From contig JAUHVR010000016.1 in the NCBI GenBank assembly GCA_030424865.1, positions 1-64,000 on the forward strand: DNA of 64,000 nt, given 5' to 3'. Positions 1-7,517 of this stretch are shown here, in pieces; within the stretch, counting starts at the first letter, position 1, and every line of letters begins with the position of its first letter. Both the position numbers and the translations under genes were made by a program. The notes beneath the pieces were generated by a model. That model was given only the letters and a program-made list of their open reading frames with translations, did not search any database and was not told where the DNA came from. The DNA comes from Alphaproteobacteria bacterium (GTDB lineage Bacteria > Pseudomonadota > Alphaproteobacteria > Rhodobacterales > Rhodobacteraceae).

Positions 1-63
1 CTCCGTGACCTGCGCCACCGCGTCGATCTTGAACTCATCTGAGTAACGAATTTGCCCTGACAT
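1..63 (-). CDS. IS3-family transposase OrfA, N-terminal fragment
   Basis: An ATG at base 63 (minus strand) opens MSGQIRYSDEFKIDAV and continues open to the window edge, 21 codons in all. The pattern of a short polar leader followed by YSDEFK and DAV is the start of the helix-turn-helix OrfA (InsE/HTH_8 type) of IS3-family elements. An AAGGA motif sits about eight bases upstream of this ATG, which favours it over the in-frame ATG at base 69. The frame is incomplete, so the subgroup cannot be assigned. Confidence 0.7.
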   Translation of the reverse strand, partial: MSGQIRYSDEFKIDAVAQVTE

Positions 64-125
64 TTGCATCGTCCTTTGCTTCCAAAATTACCAAGCAAAG
101 CGTCAACAAATCTAGGGGCACCTCA
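1..125 (-). mobile_element. IS3-family insertion sequence, end fragment running off the window
   Basis: Reading the minus strand, the cas9 frame stops matching Cas9 at about base 125. It is followed by a TGAGGTGCCCC-type end and then the start of a transposase OrfA-like frame. A terminus beginning TGA and carrying a CCCC block is typical of IS3-family inverted repeats. Only about 125 bases of the element lie in the window; the other end, the second transposase frame and any target duplication are outside. The exact junction is uncertain by a few bases (about 117-126), because Cas9 codons and the IS end share the bases around GATTGAGG. Confidence 0.75.
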
Positions 126-1708
126 ATCAACATATTGATGACCCTGCGAAACTGGTTCAGGGCGATATGCACGGTGGGGTTGGTGATTTTTCCGAACCGG
201 ATGTCGTGCGGGTCATCCGGGTTGTCTGTTCCATTCCCTAGGAGGCGCTGTAGATGGGGCAACTCGTTATAGTAGGGCAGGCGGTTGAGGCCCTTTTCTG
301 GTCGGCTGTCAGTGAAGTCGATACCGGATAGCAGCGGTGCCCGCTCAACAGCTTCGTTGTAGGTGATGACGTCGTCGCGCATCTCGGCCACCATCGCTTC
401 TGTCGCCTTGTGGCAAAAACGCAAGTGACCATCCGGCAAGCGCACCTTTTCAACCGAAGACGCGGTTTCGGGGTCAAGGCCAAGCGTGCCGGTGAGCCAA
501 TCGATCAACGCTTCGGGATTCTCGGCATCGGCCAACTTCTGCAGAACGCTCTCGCGGGTGATGGCGTCATAGTCAGGCCAGAAATCCGCCAACGGGCCGG
601 GCTTTCGTTGAGTCCCCAGCAAAGCGGCGGCAACCTGATTGAAGTGAAGATGTTTGAGGCCACCCGTTTCAAGGTTCAACTTGTCCGGCCCCTTGCTTGA
701 CGATAGGCCAAGCGTTTTGCGTACCCCGGCCCAGGTTAGCTTCTGCCCTCCATTGAGGGTGTTGAACAGGACACGGTGCTTGTCGCCGTCGAGCCTCTCC
801 TCAATCCCGTCGCGGATGATCCGCAGATTGCCGAGCTGCTGGAGGATCAGAAATGCCTGTGCGGCTGGATGCCATCGCGCCAGCCGCGGCTCGGCCGGAA
901 AAAACGTACATCGACCAGGTGCAACCGGTTTCAGCGGTCGTTGATAGAATATGGTCTTGCGCAAGCGGTCACGGAAGGCGTCATTCAATTCCGGATGATG
1001 CTTTGCCTGCTCTGCCCAAATCGCATCAAATTCCTCCAACAGGAGGTCGCGGGTTGGGTAGAAATCATAGTGTTTTTCCGCGCCGTCGCCCTGTGGACGG
1101 ACACGCACGCCTTCGCCCGCCTTCTGGCGCGACCATAGGTAGGCCCCATAGGTCCTGTGCCCTCCTTTTTGCAGCTTTGTCTCAAGCGATTTCGCGCCAG
1201 ATTTAATGAGCCCTGTATCGTCATCGCTTGGGTCAGTCTTGCGATTACTTGCAAATCCACGGTGTTTTGAGATGTGCCACAAGACACGGCCCAGTTCGTA
1301 AAGTGATATCTTGCCAGAAACCGCGCGCGCCCTCAGGCGGTAAGGGTTACGGCAATCATCATCGCTTGCGTTTGAACAAGACTGTTTTGAGTGTGAGCAG
1401 GTAAACAAAGAATCTAGAGCCGGACCAGCCGGGGGCAGGATACCGGTTTCAACCAGATCGTTTTCTAATCGCCTGCGGCGCGAAATTCTTCGGTCATTTT
1501 GTCGACGATCCAACCTAGGATCCCGCCGCGCTGCCGCTTTCGACTGCTTTCCGTCAGATGTTTTACCATCGTCGAATAAACGTACCCCTAAATTGTGCAG
1601 GCCTACAGGTTTGCCTTTGCGTTGCGTTTCCCAGAGCGCAGCGTCGAGGTCATAGACTGCCCACCCTATTGATGTCGTTCCTAAATCAAAAGCAAAACGA
1701 ACGGGCAT
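35..1708 (-). pseudogene. cas9: cas9 (type II-C-like), 5' half, interrupted by an IS element
   Basis: The N-terminus carries the RuvC-I motif FDLGTTSIGWAV (residues 7-18; the Asp is catalytic in the family) and an arginine-rich bridge helix at residues about 59-82. Next come RNPYRLRARAV and WHISKHRGF, conserved at the entry to the REC lobe of compact type II-C Cas9s. Native sequence ends at about residue 528 with HIALNQFRRVINMLI, the start of RuvC-II. The last 29 codons are read from the IS end and stop at base 35. RuvC-II's acidic residue, HNH, RuvC-III and the PAM-interacting domain are therefore missing from this frame. The ATG at 1708 has an AAGG motif about nine bases upstream. Intact compact Cas9s have about 1,050 residues. 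Whether the 3' half survives beyond the IS cannot be seen here. Confidence 0.85.
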
Positions 1709-1769
1709 GAAAAAATACCTTCATCTCTTGACGTCCTCAAAAGAGTAGCCCACGATCTAATTATCTTCT

Positions 1770-1850
1770 AGCAGAAGAAGCCTCGTGGTCTTTCCCGCGA
1801 TAAGGTGAAATATCCACGACGTTGAGGCGGGCCGAGGCCCGCCTCATTCG
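1770..1850 (+). ncRNA. Probable tracrRNA of the type II CRISPR locus
   Basis: Between cas9 and the next gene, on the strand opposite cas9, lies a compact structured segment. A candidate anti-repeat (about 1770-1801) ends in CCCGCGAT and is followed at once by AAGG, recalling the CAAUAAGG junction after the anti-repeat of Neisseria-type II-C tracrRNAs. TCGTGG (1783-1788) can pair with CCACGA (1814-1819). A perfect 10-bp stem, GAGGCGGGCC (1824-1833) with GGCCCGCCTC (1836-1845), is followed by ATT and resembles the terminal tracrRNA hairpin. An AT-rich TAATTAT at 1758-1764 could be a -10 box. Position beside cas9 is typical for tracrRNA. No CRISPR repeat is visible to confirm the pairing. Confidence 0.55.
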
Positions 1851-1878
1851 TATCTCGATTTGGGTTAGGGCCGAAACT

Positions 1879-2121
1879 TCAGAGAGGTTCGCCGTCGATG
1901 TGAATGAATCTAGAGATCATTGCAGATCCTGGTTCCATACGTACGCGCCGATTTGGCGCTTCTCGAAGGAATTCGGCCACTTCATCTAGCGTGTTCAGCC
2001 AAATCGGGTTCATTGTCTGACCAGGCTGGAAACATTCAAAGTAATGTCCTCCGTCTCGGGGGTATTTCCTTGCAGTGTTCGTTACCTTGCCATCTTTGAT
2101 CTTTTCGATCCGATCAACCAT
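1879..2121 (-). CDS. Small hypothetical protein (80 aa) of the island
   Basis: The frame encodes 80 residues with no signal peptide or membrane segment. It is basic at the N-terminus, with a Gly-rich RDGGHYFECF patch and a LDEVAEFLRE helix near residue 45. I do not recognise a domain. It resembles the neighbouring 79-residue protein at 2272-2511 in length and in having a TL-(D/E)-E-x-A helix at about the same position, so the two may be diverged paralogues. It lies downstream of that gene on the same strand, inside the tRNA-associated island and next to the cas9 remnant. Nothing in the sequence ties it to CRISPR function. Confidence 0.5.
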   Translation of the reverse strand: MVDRIEKIKDGKVTNTARKYPRDGGHYFECFQPGQTMNPIWLNTLDEVAEFLREAPNRRVRMEPGSAMISRFIHIDGEPL

Positions 2122-2271
2122 CTTTTGCGCTTCCCGCCAAAGACATCATCGATACACCTTCCGGACGGATCCTCAAACCAAAAACAGATGACATTCGCTA
2201 AAACCTCGAGTTCCGCTGTCCGAAAGCTGCGCCGCAGCGATACGAAACCTCACAGAACGCAGTTAAGGCCT

Positions 2272-2511
2272 TCAGCTCTCGATGGTTATTGACTTCGAGC
2301 TGAAAAGGCGCGGCCCTTTCACCGAAGGTGAAGACATGCGGCCTTTCAAACCTTTTCGAACTTGGCGAGCAAATTCTTCCAAGGTGGCAACACGGATATA
2401 GTCCTTCTCGAACCGCGTGGGAGACACAACATACATCGCGTCTTCATGTCGTTGCGGTCTAACGATCTCGCCCTTCTGGGGCCCGCGTGAGACCTTCGCC
2501 GTGATCTTCAT
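2272..2511 (-). CDS. Small hypothetical protein (79 aa) of the island
   Basis: The frame encodes 79 residues, basic, with no secretion or membrane signal. It has VRPQRHEDAMYVVSPTRF in the first half, then a RVATLEEFARQVRKG helix, then a Ser/Lys-rich tail. The helix lines up with LNTLDEVAEFLRE of the next gene (1879-2121), with 150 bases between the two genes. The start ATG at 2511 follows a purine-rich CAAGGATAG about nine bases upstream on the minus strand. I do not recognise the family. Short uncharacterised proteins of this sort are common in alphaproteobacterial islands. Confidence 0.5.
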   Translation of the reverse strand: MKITAKVSRGPQKGEIVRPQRHEDAMYVVSPTRFEKDYIRVATLEEFARQVRKGLKGRMSSPSVKGPRLFSSKSITIES

Positions 2512-2658
2512 TTTTATCTATCCTTGGGAAGACATTGAGCCACATAAAGCATCAGGAAAAAGAGGTTACAAGTATCGATGAAGGTATCGTCAGGCCATCA
2601 AAGACTCGACCATCTCTAAACATGGCTTAACTGGTTTTGGAACGGCGAGAGACGTTCA

Positions 2659-2799
2659 ATGAGTTTCACTGTCATCATGCTTGGTGTTGCTTTTTTACTA
2701 CAATACAGCCGTTATGAAGGTGAACGTGCCAACCGGGGGGTGGGGGGCGGGGGGAAACTGTCCGCTCAAATCACAATTTCGAGCCTAATCTCTCAATAG
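2659..2799 (+). CDS. Possible very small membrane peptide (46 aa)
   Basis: An ATG at 2659, preceded by GAGAGA at seven-base spacing, opens 46 codons: a hydrophobic MSFTVIMLGVAFLLQY start that could span a membrane, then a charged RYEGERANR stretch, then Gly residues encoded by the G-run. The layout resembles small hydrophobic toxin-like peptides of mobile elements, but there is no homology evidence. It is also compatible with chance in an AT-richer spacer. Confidence 0.2.
   Translation: MSFTVIMLGVAFLLQYSRYEGERANRGVGGGGKLSAQITISSLISQ
2735..2754 (+). repeat. Triple G6 run, potential G-quadruplex
   Basis: Three runs of six G separated by single T and C bases occupy 20 bases. With 18 guanines and one-base spacers the strand could fold as a G-quadruplex by splitting one run. 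Nothing similar is seen elsewhere in the window. Confidence 0.6.
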
Positions 2800-2892
2800 A
2801 AACAAGAAAAACATGAGAATGCCGCGCCTATGAGCCGGGATCGATCTGCCAAAAAGGCTCCAATCCTTTTGCATCTATCAGCCTTCCATTCA

Positions 2893-4524
2893 CTAATGGT
2901 TTGGCTCTTTCATCGGGTCCACAAGTTGCAGGCTTTTTAGCAAGTATGGCATAGCCGCACCCTGACCATATCCGCCTTCGACTGCGTCTTTGTTCGCCCT
3001 TCCCGTAAGATAGCGGCGGTGTGCGTCGGGAATCCCAGCTTCGTCCGCAGCATCTTGAAGGCGGTGACGGAAACTGTGGAACGAAACCTTGCCGCCGGTG
3101 ATTTTCAACTTCTTTTCTCGAAGCTGGGTGAACCGCTTACCATAAGCGCCGCTCACGCGGCCGCGGCTATCAGGCTTCAACTCTTCGAGTTGTTCACGAT
3201 TGCGCGCCCACTGGTTGAACGCCAATGCTTCGGGAGGGCGCGACTGGCGACGCTCTTCGATATGCGCTTTCAGCCCTTTCTCGATCAGCCTTGGGTGAAC
3301 GGGTACCCAACGCACAGTAGCATCGCTCTTGGCTCGCATCCCCTCCCCCTCATCTGTAATACGCATAGACCAGACTCCGTTCTGTTCTTCGAAGTCGCAA
3401 AGACGCAACTGACACGTTTCCTGCAAACGTGTCCCGTGATGCGCCGAAATCCACGGCCCCCAGTGGTCTATGGTTGTTACGCCGAATTTCGGCTCATTGG
3501 TCGATGCGACGTGGTCAAGTATACGGCGCACCTCTTCCGGTGTGAAAGGGCGGCGCTTTTGGGTCGTTTTCTCGCTGTGCTTTCTTTTGGCACGCGGCAT
3601 CTTGTAGTCCGCCCACGGGTTACCAGAGCGATAGTCCTGGCTAGCAGCGAACCCAAGCAATCCCTTCAGTATAGCAACGTATTTGTCGCGTGTTTTGTCT
3701 GATAGCGTATCTTTTGATTGTGACTGCGCCCAGTCCACAGCTTCCTGAAATGGCAGGTCGCGTACGTAACAATCGTCAGACAATTTGGCTGAGGTGATCG
3801 CAGGCAAACCCTGAATGGCTTTCGCGAAATCCCTCAGATGCGCCTTGGTCAACTCGGTCACTGGAATTTCGCCGTGCAGTTCTGTGAATCGCCTCACGTA
3901 GTGTTTAGCCGCATCAGCAGTCTGAGCATCAACGGTCGTGGCCCATTCCTCCAAAACATCGCGTAGGCTAAAAACATCGCCGTCCAGTTCGACGTCTTTT
4001 CCGAACTTGCGAAGCACCCGCCCCCTCGCGTTGTTTTGCGTCCGAACTATTGACACAAAGGCGTCGTGGGCTGCCCGCTCTGCCTGTAAGAGTTCAGCGT
4101 TTATTGCTTGGTCCACGATGACAGGCACGGGCTGACCGATTGGCCCCTCGTCGAAATCGACAGAGACCGCCGCAGGCGGCTCACTAGCGCGCAAAAAGGC
4201 CAAAGCACGCTTACCACTGTAAAACTCTTCGATGAGCCCTGACAGGCCCCCTGCGTCGTCCAACAGCGCTCTTTGGTCAGGGGGCAAGTTGCGCGAAAGA
4301 GCCTTCCGGCTTTCCTCTGCCTTCGCCTGATCCAATTCGGCATCCATTATCGCCCGGATCCTCCGCACCTCTTTCTCTGCTGTTTTTGGGTCCGAAGTCT
4401 TGAGGCTTTGCTGATAGACTGCCTTCCCGCCCCAATGCTTCTGAATCGGTTTGGGCACGCGGATCTTGGCATGGTACTTGCCATGACGCTGAATAGTATC
4501 GGGTACTTTTGGGAGCGCCATCAT
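2893..4524 (-). CDS. Tyrosine recombinase / phage-type integrase of the island
   Basis: This 543-residue protein has an N-terminal Arm/DUF6538-like region (residues about 10-65, basic, with a YHAKIRVPKPIQKHWG pattern), a SAM-like core-binding region near 185-300, and a C-terminal catalytic domain. Catalytic-box residues are visible: Arg366 in HGTRLQE, His483 and Arg486 in HSFRH, and a likely nucleophile Tyr519 in GGYGQG. The usual LGH box is altered to LTGRA. It starts 108 bases beyond the 3' end of tRNA-Leu and points away from it, the arrangement expected for an element that recombines into the tRNA 3' end. AAAGG precedes the ATG at 4524. It probably catalyses integration and excision of the region to the left. 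The frame looks intact. Confidence 0.9.
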   Translation of the reverse strand: MMALPKVPDTIQRHGKYHAKIRVPKPIQKHWGGKAVYQQSLKTSDPKTAEKEVRRIRAIMDAELDQAKAEESRKALSRNLPPDQRALLDDAGGLSGLIEEFYSGKRALAFLRASEPPAAVSVDFDEGPIGQPVPVIVDQAINAELLQAERAAHDAFVSIVRTQNNARGRVLRKFGKDVELDGDVFSLRDVLEEWATTVDAQTADAAKHYVRRFTELHGEIPVTELTKAHLRDFAKAIQGLPAITSAKLSDDCYVRDLPFQEAVDWAQSQSKDTLSDKTRDKYVAILKGLLGFAASQDYRSGNPWADYKMPRAKRKHSEKTTQKRRPFTPEEVRRILDHVASTNEPKFGVTTIDHWGPWISAHHGTRLQETCQLRLCDFEEQNGVWSMRITDEGEGMRAKSDATVRWVPVHPRLIEKGLKAHIEERRQSRPPEALAFNQWARNREQLEELKPDSRGRVSGAYGKRFTQLREKKLKITGGKVSFHSFRHRLQDAADEAGIPDAHRRYLTGRANKDAVEGGYGQGAAMPYLLKSLQLVDPMKEPNH

Positions 4525-4538
4525 CGACCTTTTGTAGA

Positions 4539-4574
4539 AACGTCACACATCTTTGTGTGACGTTACGTGTGACG
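4539..4574. promoter_or_regulatory. Inverted and direct repeats upstream of the integrase
   Basis: Perfect 11-base arms AACGTCACACA (4539-4549) and TGTGTGACGTT (4554-4564) flank a four-base loop. A further GTGTGACGTT copy follows at 4567-4576, giving a direct repeat as well. The cluster lies between the tRNA 3' end and the integrase start. It could be an integrase or excisionase arm site, an operator, or a hairpin ending tRNA transcription. Confidence 0.5.
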
Positions 4575-4632
4575 TTTTTCAAGGGCCAAACCCCTGTTTT
4601 CACAAAGCATCGTGATTTCAAATGGATGTTAA

Positions 4633-4719
4633 TGGTGCGGTCGAGAGGACTCGAACCTCCACGGGAGTTACCCCACAGCGACCTCAACGCTGCGCGTCTA
4701 CCAATTCCGCCACGACCGC
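4633..4719 (-). tRNA. tRNA-Leu (anticodon GAG), CCA encoded
   Basis: On the minus strand the gene runs from GCGGTCGTGG (5' end at 4719) to GACCGC-A-CCA (3' end at 4633). The acceptor arms GCGGTCG/CGACCGC pair. The anticodon loop TTGAGGT gives GAG, reading CUC/CUU leucine codons. A long variable arm and the GGTTCGAGTCC T-loop are present, as expected for a class II tRNA. The 3' end adjoins the integrase and is the probable attachment site of the island. Confidence 0.95.
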
Positions 4720-4779
4720 ACATCCTGACTTGGTAGGCGGGGATTAGACCAAGTGCCCGCCTACCTCAAGCCCAAAGTT

Positions 4780-5280
4780 TCACGATCGGCGCATCTGCAA
4801 ACGCGGCGTTCGGCGCCACAGCAATATCAGGCCCATGAGGCCCACCGCAATGGCGATCCAGCCAAGGTGCTCGTCGCCGGAAAACAGGACCTCGTTCATG
4901 CGCCGCCCGGGCAAAAGCGTCATCAATCCTGCCAGCCCCATGGCCCCGAACCAGAGGTTCTGCATGGTTGCGCGATGCGCCGGGATATTCCGGCGGATCG
5001 CGTGTCCAAGTCCTTCAACCACGCCCCAAAGCGTGAAGAGGCTCAGCAAATGGATTGGGCCAAAGTGGCCAACCAGCGCGATATCGCTTTCGATGAACAG
5101 GCCGGACACCGCCAGCCCAAGCATTGCGGCAATCCAGACGTAGCCCAGGATCTTGTGGATCCGGTCCCGGTTCGGTCGGAACACGACAACGGGGCCGATC
5201 ACCAGCGCCGGCAGGGCGGCCGCGACGTGGAGTTGAATTGCAAGCGAAGCTGTATAGATCGGGTCGAGGGTCATAAGCAT
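4780..5280 (-). CDS. DUF2306-type integral membrane protein
   Basis: About 166 residues with four predicted hydrophobic helices: IQLHVAAALPALVIGPVVVF, KILGYVWIAAMLGLAVSGLFI, the segment after HFGPIHLLSLFTLW, and a last one at the C-terminus. The early histidine pair in a Dxx(R)xHKILGYVW pattern and the FGPIHLLS motif are typical of the DUF2306/COG5395 family, whose function is unknown. It is divergent from the LytTR gene 70 bases away. The start is uncertain: ATGs at 5280 and 5274 fit the family's usual N-terminus, but neither has a good ribosome-binding site, and in-frame ATGs exist up to 5328. Confidence 0.75.
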   Translation of the reverse strand: MLMTLDPIYTASLAIQLHVAAALPALVIGPVVVFRPNRDRIHKILGYVWIAAMLGLAVSGLFIESDIALVGHFGPIHLLSLFTLWGVVEGLGHAIRRNIPAHRATMQNLWFGAMGLAGLMTLLPGRRMNEVLFSGDEHLGWIAIAVGLMGLILLWRRTPRLQMRRS

Positions 5281-5349
5281 GTCCAGTCTTTGCAGGTCGA
5301 TTTCCATTGGCTTATGGATGGGCGGCATGGTGGTCCCGCTCAACGCAAC

Positions 5350-6144
5350 ATGCATGGAAAGGCCCGGACATTCGTGACTGACAGCCCAACGCAACTCGCG
5401 CTTCGTGAATGGCGACGGCACCTCGCGCACCCTCAGACGTTGATCGTTGTGGCGGGTGTGGGTGTTGTGCTTGGTCTTGTGGGGCCGTTCGACACGGACG
5501 ACTACCTGCGTCTGCTGCCTCGGGTTCTGTATTGGGTCGTGATGGTTCTGGCGACCTATGTCACCGGGTACGTGGTCGGTGCGCTGCTGGACGCGCCGCT
5601 GAAGCGCCTGGGCCAATGGCCGACTGTGCTGCTGGGTGGTCTGGGTATGGGCGTTGCGATCTCGGCAGTGGTTGTCACGGTGAACTACGCCACCTTCGCC
5701 TACGTGCCCGACATGCAGGACCTTCCCCAACTGGTTGCCACTGTCATGGCCATCGCGCTTGTCGTGAATGTCGTCCTCACGCTGGTGCTGACGCCACCGC
5801 CACAGGACGCGACAGAGGCGCGTGCCCCGGCCCCGATCCTGAGCCGGCTGCCAATCGAAAAGCGCGGCGCGCTCGTTGCGCTTTCGGTCGAAGATCACTA
5901 CACCCGCGTCTTTACAACAAAGGGCGAAGACCTGTTGCTCATGCGGCTTTCAGATGCCATTCGGGAAACCGAGGGCGTTTCGGGCGCGCAGGTGCACCGT
6001 TCCCACTGGGCAGCGTTCGACCACGTCCTGTCGGCCCGGCGCACCGGGGACCGGGCTGTGCTGACGATGTCGACTGGCCTCGACGTGCCCGTGAGCCGCG
6101 CCAATGTGAACAAGATCAAGGAGGCCGGGCTTCTGCCCCGCTAG
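5350..6144 (+). CDS. Membrane-bound LytTR-family transcriptional regulator
   Basis: With the ATG at 5350 the product is 264 residues. A short cytoplasmic leader is followed by four hydrophobic segments (residues about 25-45, 58-80, 85-110 and 118-140). The last ~95 residues look like a LytTR DNA-binding domain, with ALSVEDHYTRVFT, LLLMRLSDAI and the closing VHRSHWAAF and VSRANVNKIKE blocks. The family binds DNA through a beta-rich fold. No receiver domain is present, so the membrane segments probably sense the signal or receive it from a partner. The divergent DUF2306 membrane protein is a plausible partner or target by context only. lipB follows three bases after the stop. Confidence 0.8.
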   Translation: MHGKARTFVTDSPTQLALREWRRHLAHPQTLIVVAGVGVVLGLVGPFDTDDYLRLLPRVLYWVVMVLATYVTGYVVGALLDAPLKRLGQWPTVLLGGLGMGVAISAVVVTVNYATFAYVPDMQDLPQLVATVMAIALVVNVVLTLVLTPPPQDATEARAPAPILSRLPIEKRGALVALSVEDHYTRVFTTKGEDLLLMRLSDAIRETEGVSGAQVHRSHWAAFDHVLSARRTGDRAVLTMSTGLDVPVSRANVNKIKEAGLLPR

Positions 6145-6147
6145 ACC

Positions 6148-6807
6148 ATGGTAGACTGGACCGTATCCGAAGGGCTGACCCCCTATCCCGAGGCCGTCGC
6201 GCTGATGGAGCAACGCGCCGCCGATATTGCCGCCGGGCAGGCCGATGAACTGGTCTGGCTGGTCGAGCATCCACCGCTCTATACCGCTGGCACCTCGGCC
6301 AACTCTGCGGATCTGGTCGATCCAGACCGCTTTCCTGTCTTCGATACCAAGCGGGGTGGCCAATATACCTATCACGGACCGGGGCAACGCGTGGTCTATG
6401 TCATGCTTGATCTCAACAAGCGGGGTCGGGACGTGCGGTGTTTTGTCCGTCAGTTAGAGGCCTGGGTGATCGAAACCCTGGCCGAGTTCAACGTGCGGGG
6501 CGAAATTCGTCCGGGTCGCGTTGGCGTCTGGGTCGTGCGGGACGACAAACCCCTGACAGCGACAGGCGCAAAACCCGAGGACAAGGTTGCCGCCATCGGC
6601 ATACGTCTGCGCAAGTGGGTCAGCTTCCACGGTATCTCGATCAACGTGGAACCCGATCTTGACCATTTTGGCGGCATCGTACCCTGCGGGATCACCGAAC
6701 ACGGTGTGACCAGCCTGGTCGATCTGGGATTGCCCGTTTCGATGGACGATCTGGACGTCGCGTTGCGCAGGACCTTTGACCAGACCTTTGGCGACATCGA
6801 GACATAG
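6148..6807 (+). CDS. lipB: Octanoyl-[acyl-carrier-protein]:protein N-octanoyltransferase (LipB)
   Basis: LipB moves octanoate from ACP to lipoyl domains of 2-oxoacid dehydrogenases and the glycine cleavage H protein, the first step of endogenous lipoate synthesis. The 219-residue frame has the family signatures [26 protein letters not shown] (residues about 70-81) and FGGIVPCGI with the acyl-accepting Cys. The partner Lys lies in [10 protein letters not shown]. Length is normal for the short bacterial form. Three bases separate it from the LytTR gene, so the two are probably cotranscribed. No lipA is seen nearby. Confidence 0.95.
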   Translation: MVDWTVSEGLTPYPEAVALMEQRAADIAAGQADELVWLVEHPPLYTAGTSANSADLVDPDRFPVFDTKRGGQYTYHGPGQRVVYVMLDLNKRGRDVRCFVRQLEAWVIETLAEFNVRGEIRPGRVGVWVVRDDKPLTATGAKPEDKVAAIGIRLRKWVSFHGISINVEPDLDHFGGIVPCGITEHGVTSLVDLGLPVSMDDLDVALRRTFDQTFGDIET

Positions 6808-6839
6808 GCCGGACGGCCGCCTCCTTTTGACAGCGGTCG

Positions 6840-7415
6840 TTATTCGGCGGGCGCTGCCTTACGGAGCCGACTGAAGGACACCGGCGTCATTCCCAAAAAG
6901 GCGGCGATGCGCGTGTGCGGCATCGTCTCTTCGGCACCGGGATAGCGATCCCGAAACCAGGTCAGCCGTTCGGCACCGCCCAAGGCCGAGAGGCACCATT
7001 CACGGTCGGCTTTCCGCGCCAGTTCCTGGCGCAGGACCGTATTGGCCCATTCGCGGACGGCCAGGTCCTCGAGGATTGCGTCGCTCAGAACCTGCGCGGA
7101 CATTTCAGCGACCAGCGCTTCGTCCAGGATCTCGATGGTCACAAAGGACAGCCCCTCTCGGGTTCTGGACAGTTGAGGGGGCAGGACGCAGGGCGCGCGG
7201 TGCAGGCCGATGCAGGCGGCCCGCCCCTGAACATCTGTGATCACCGAAGCCGCACAGCCTGTTAGCAGAATGTATTCTGCGGTCGAGGCCGCCCCCTGAA
7301 CCACAAGATCCTGCCCCTTGGCCGCCAGGCGCGTGCGCCACAGCCGGGAAAACCGCCGTGCGTCTTGCGGCGCCATCTGTGGTTCTTGGTCGGTCAAATA
7401 GGTCGCCAGGTCCAT
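6840..7415 (-). CDS. Crp/Fnr-family transcriptional regulator
   Basis: From the ATG at 7415 the product is 191 residues. The N-terminal part matches a cyclic-nucleotide-type sensor barrel (VVQGAASTAEYILLTG at about residues 38-53). The C-terminal part is a short winged helix with TRIAAFLGMTPVSFSRLR, the recognition-helix pattern of Crp relatives. There is no N-terminal cysteine cluster, so an Fe-S oxygen sensor of the true FNR type is unlikely. It is divergent from the membrane protein at 7518, which it may regulate. An earlier in-frame start is possible but would overlap the divergent promoter region. Confidence 0.8.
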   Translation of the reverse strand: MDLATYLTDQEPQMAPQDARRFSRLWRTRLAAKGQDLVVQGAASTAEYILLTGCAASVITDVQGRAACIGLHRAPCVLPPQLSRTREGLSFVTIEILDEALVAEMSAQVLSDAILEDLAVREWANTVLRQELARKADREWCLSALGGAERLTWFRDRYPGAEETMPHTRIAAFLGMTPVSFSRLRKAAPAE

Positions 7416-7517
7416 TTTTCGCGAGGCCCTTAACAATTGATAACACGCGTTTCGCGCTGAAGGTCTAGTAGCACGCTGACGGAAGATCACAGAGTCTGCA
7501 CGACAGAGGTTTTGAAC

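Larger units (their letters stand above)
2512..2892. other. Gene-poor island stretch
   Basis: This 381-base stretch between the small genes and the integrase stop has lower GC than the core chromosome. It holds the G-run at 2735-2754 and one short open frame (2659-2799). I see no tRNA, no repeat array and no clear terminator in it. Confidence 0.6.

Noticed and set aside
2122-2892. Possible CRISPR array in the island spacer
   Set aside because: I looked for repeats of 25-40 bases at regular spacing and for copies of the predicted anti-repeat complement and saw none; the array, if any, is outside the window.
4753-5349. An N-terminal extension of the LytTR frame starting at 4753
   Set aside because: The extension would overlap the DUF2306 gene on the other strand and has no hydrophobic or LytTR content; the ATG at 5350 gives a normal-length protein.
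6840-7415. True oxygen-sensing FNR for the Crp-type gene
   Set aside because: There is no N-terminal cysteine cluster for an Fe-S cluster, so it was called Crp-family only.
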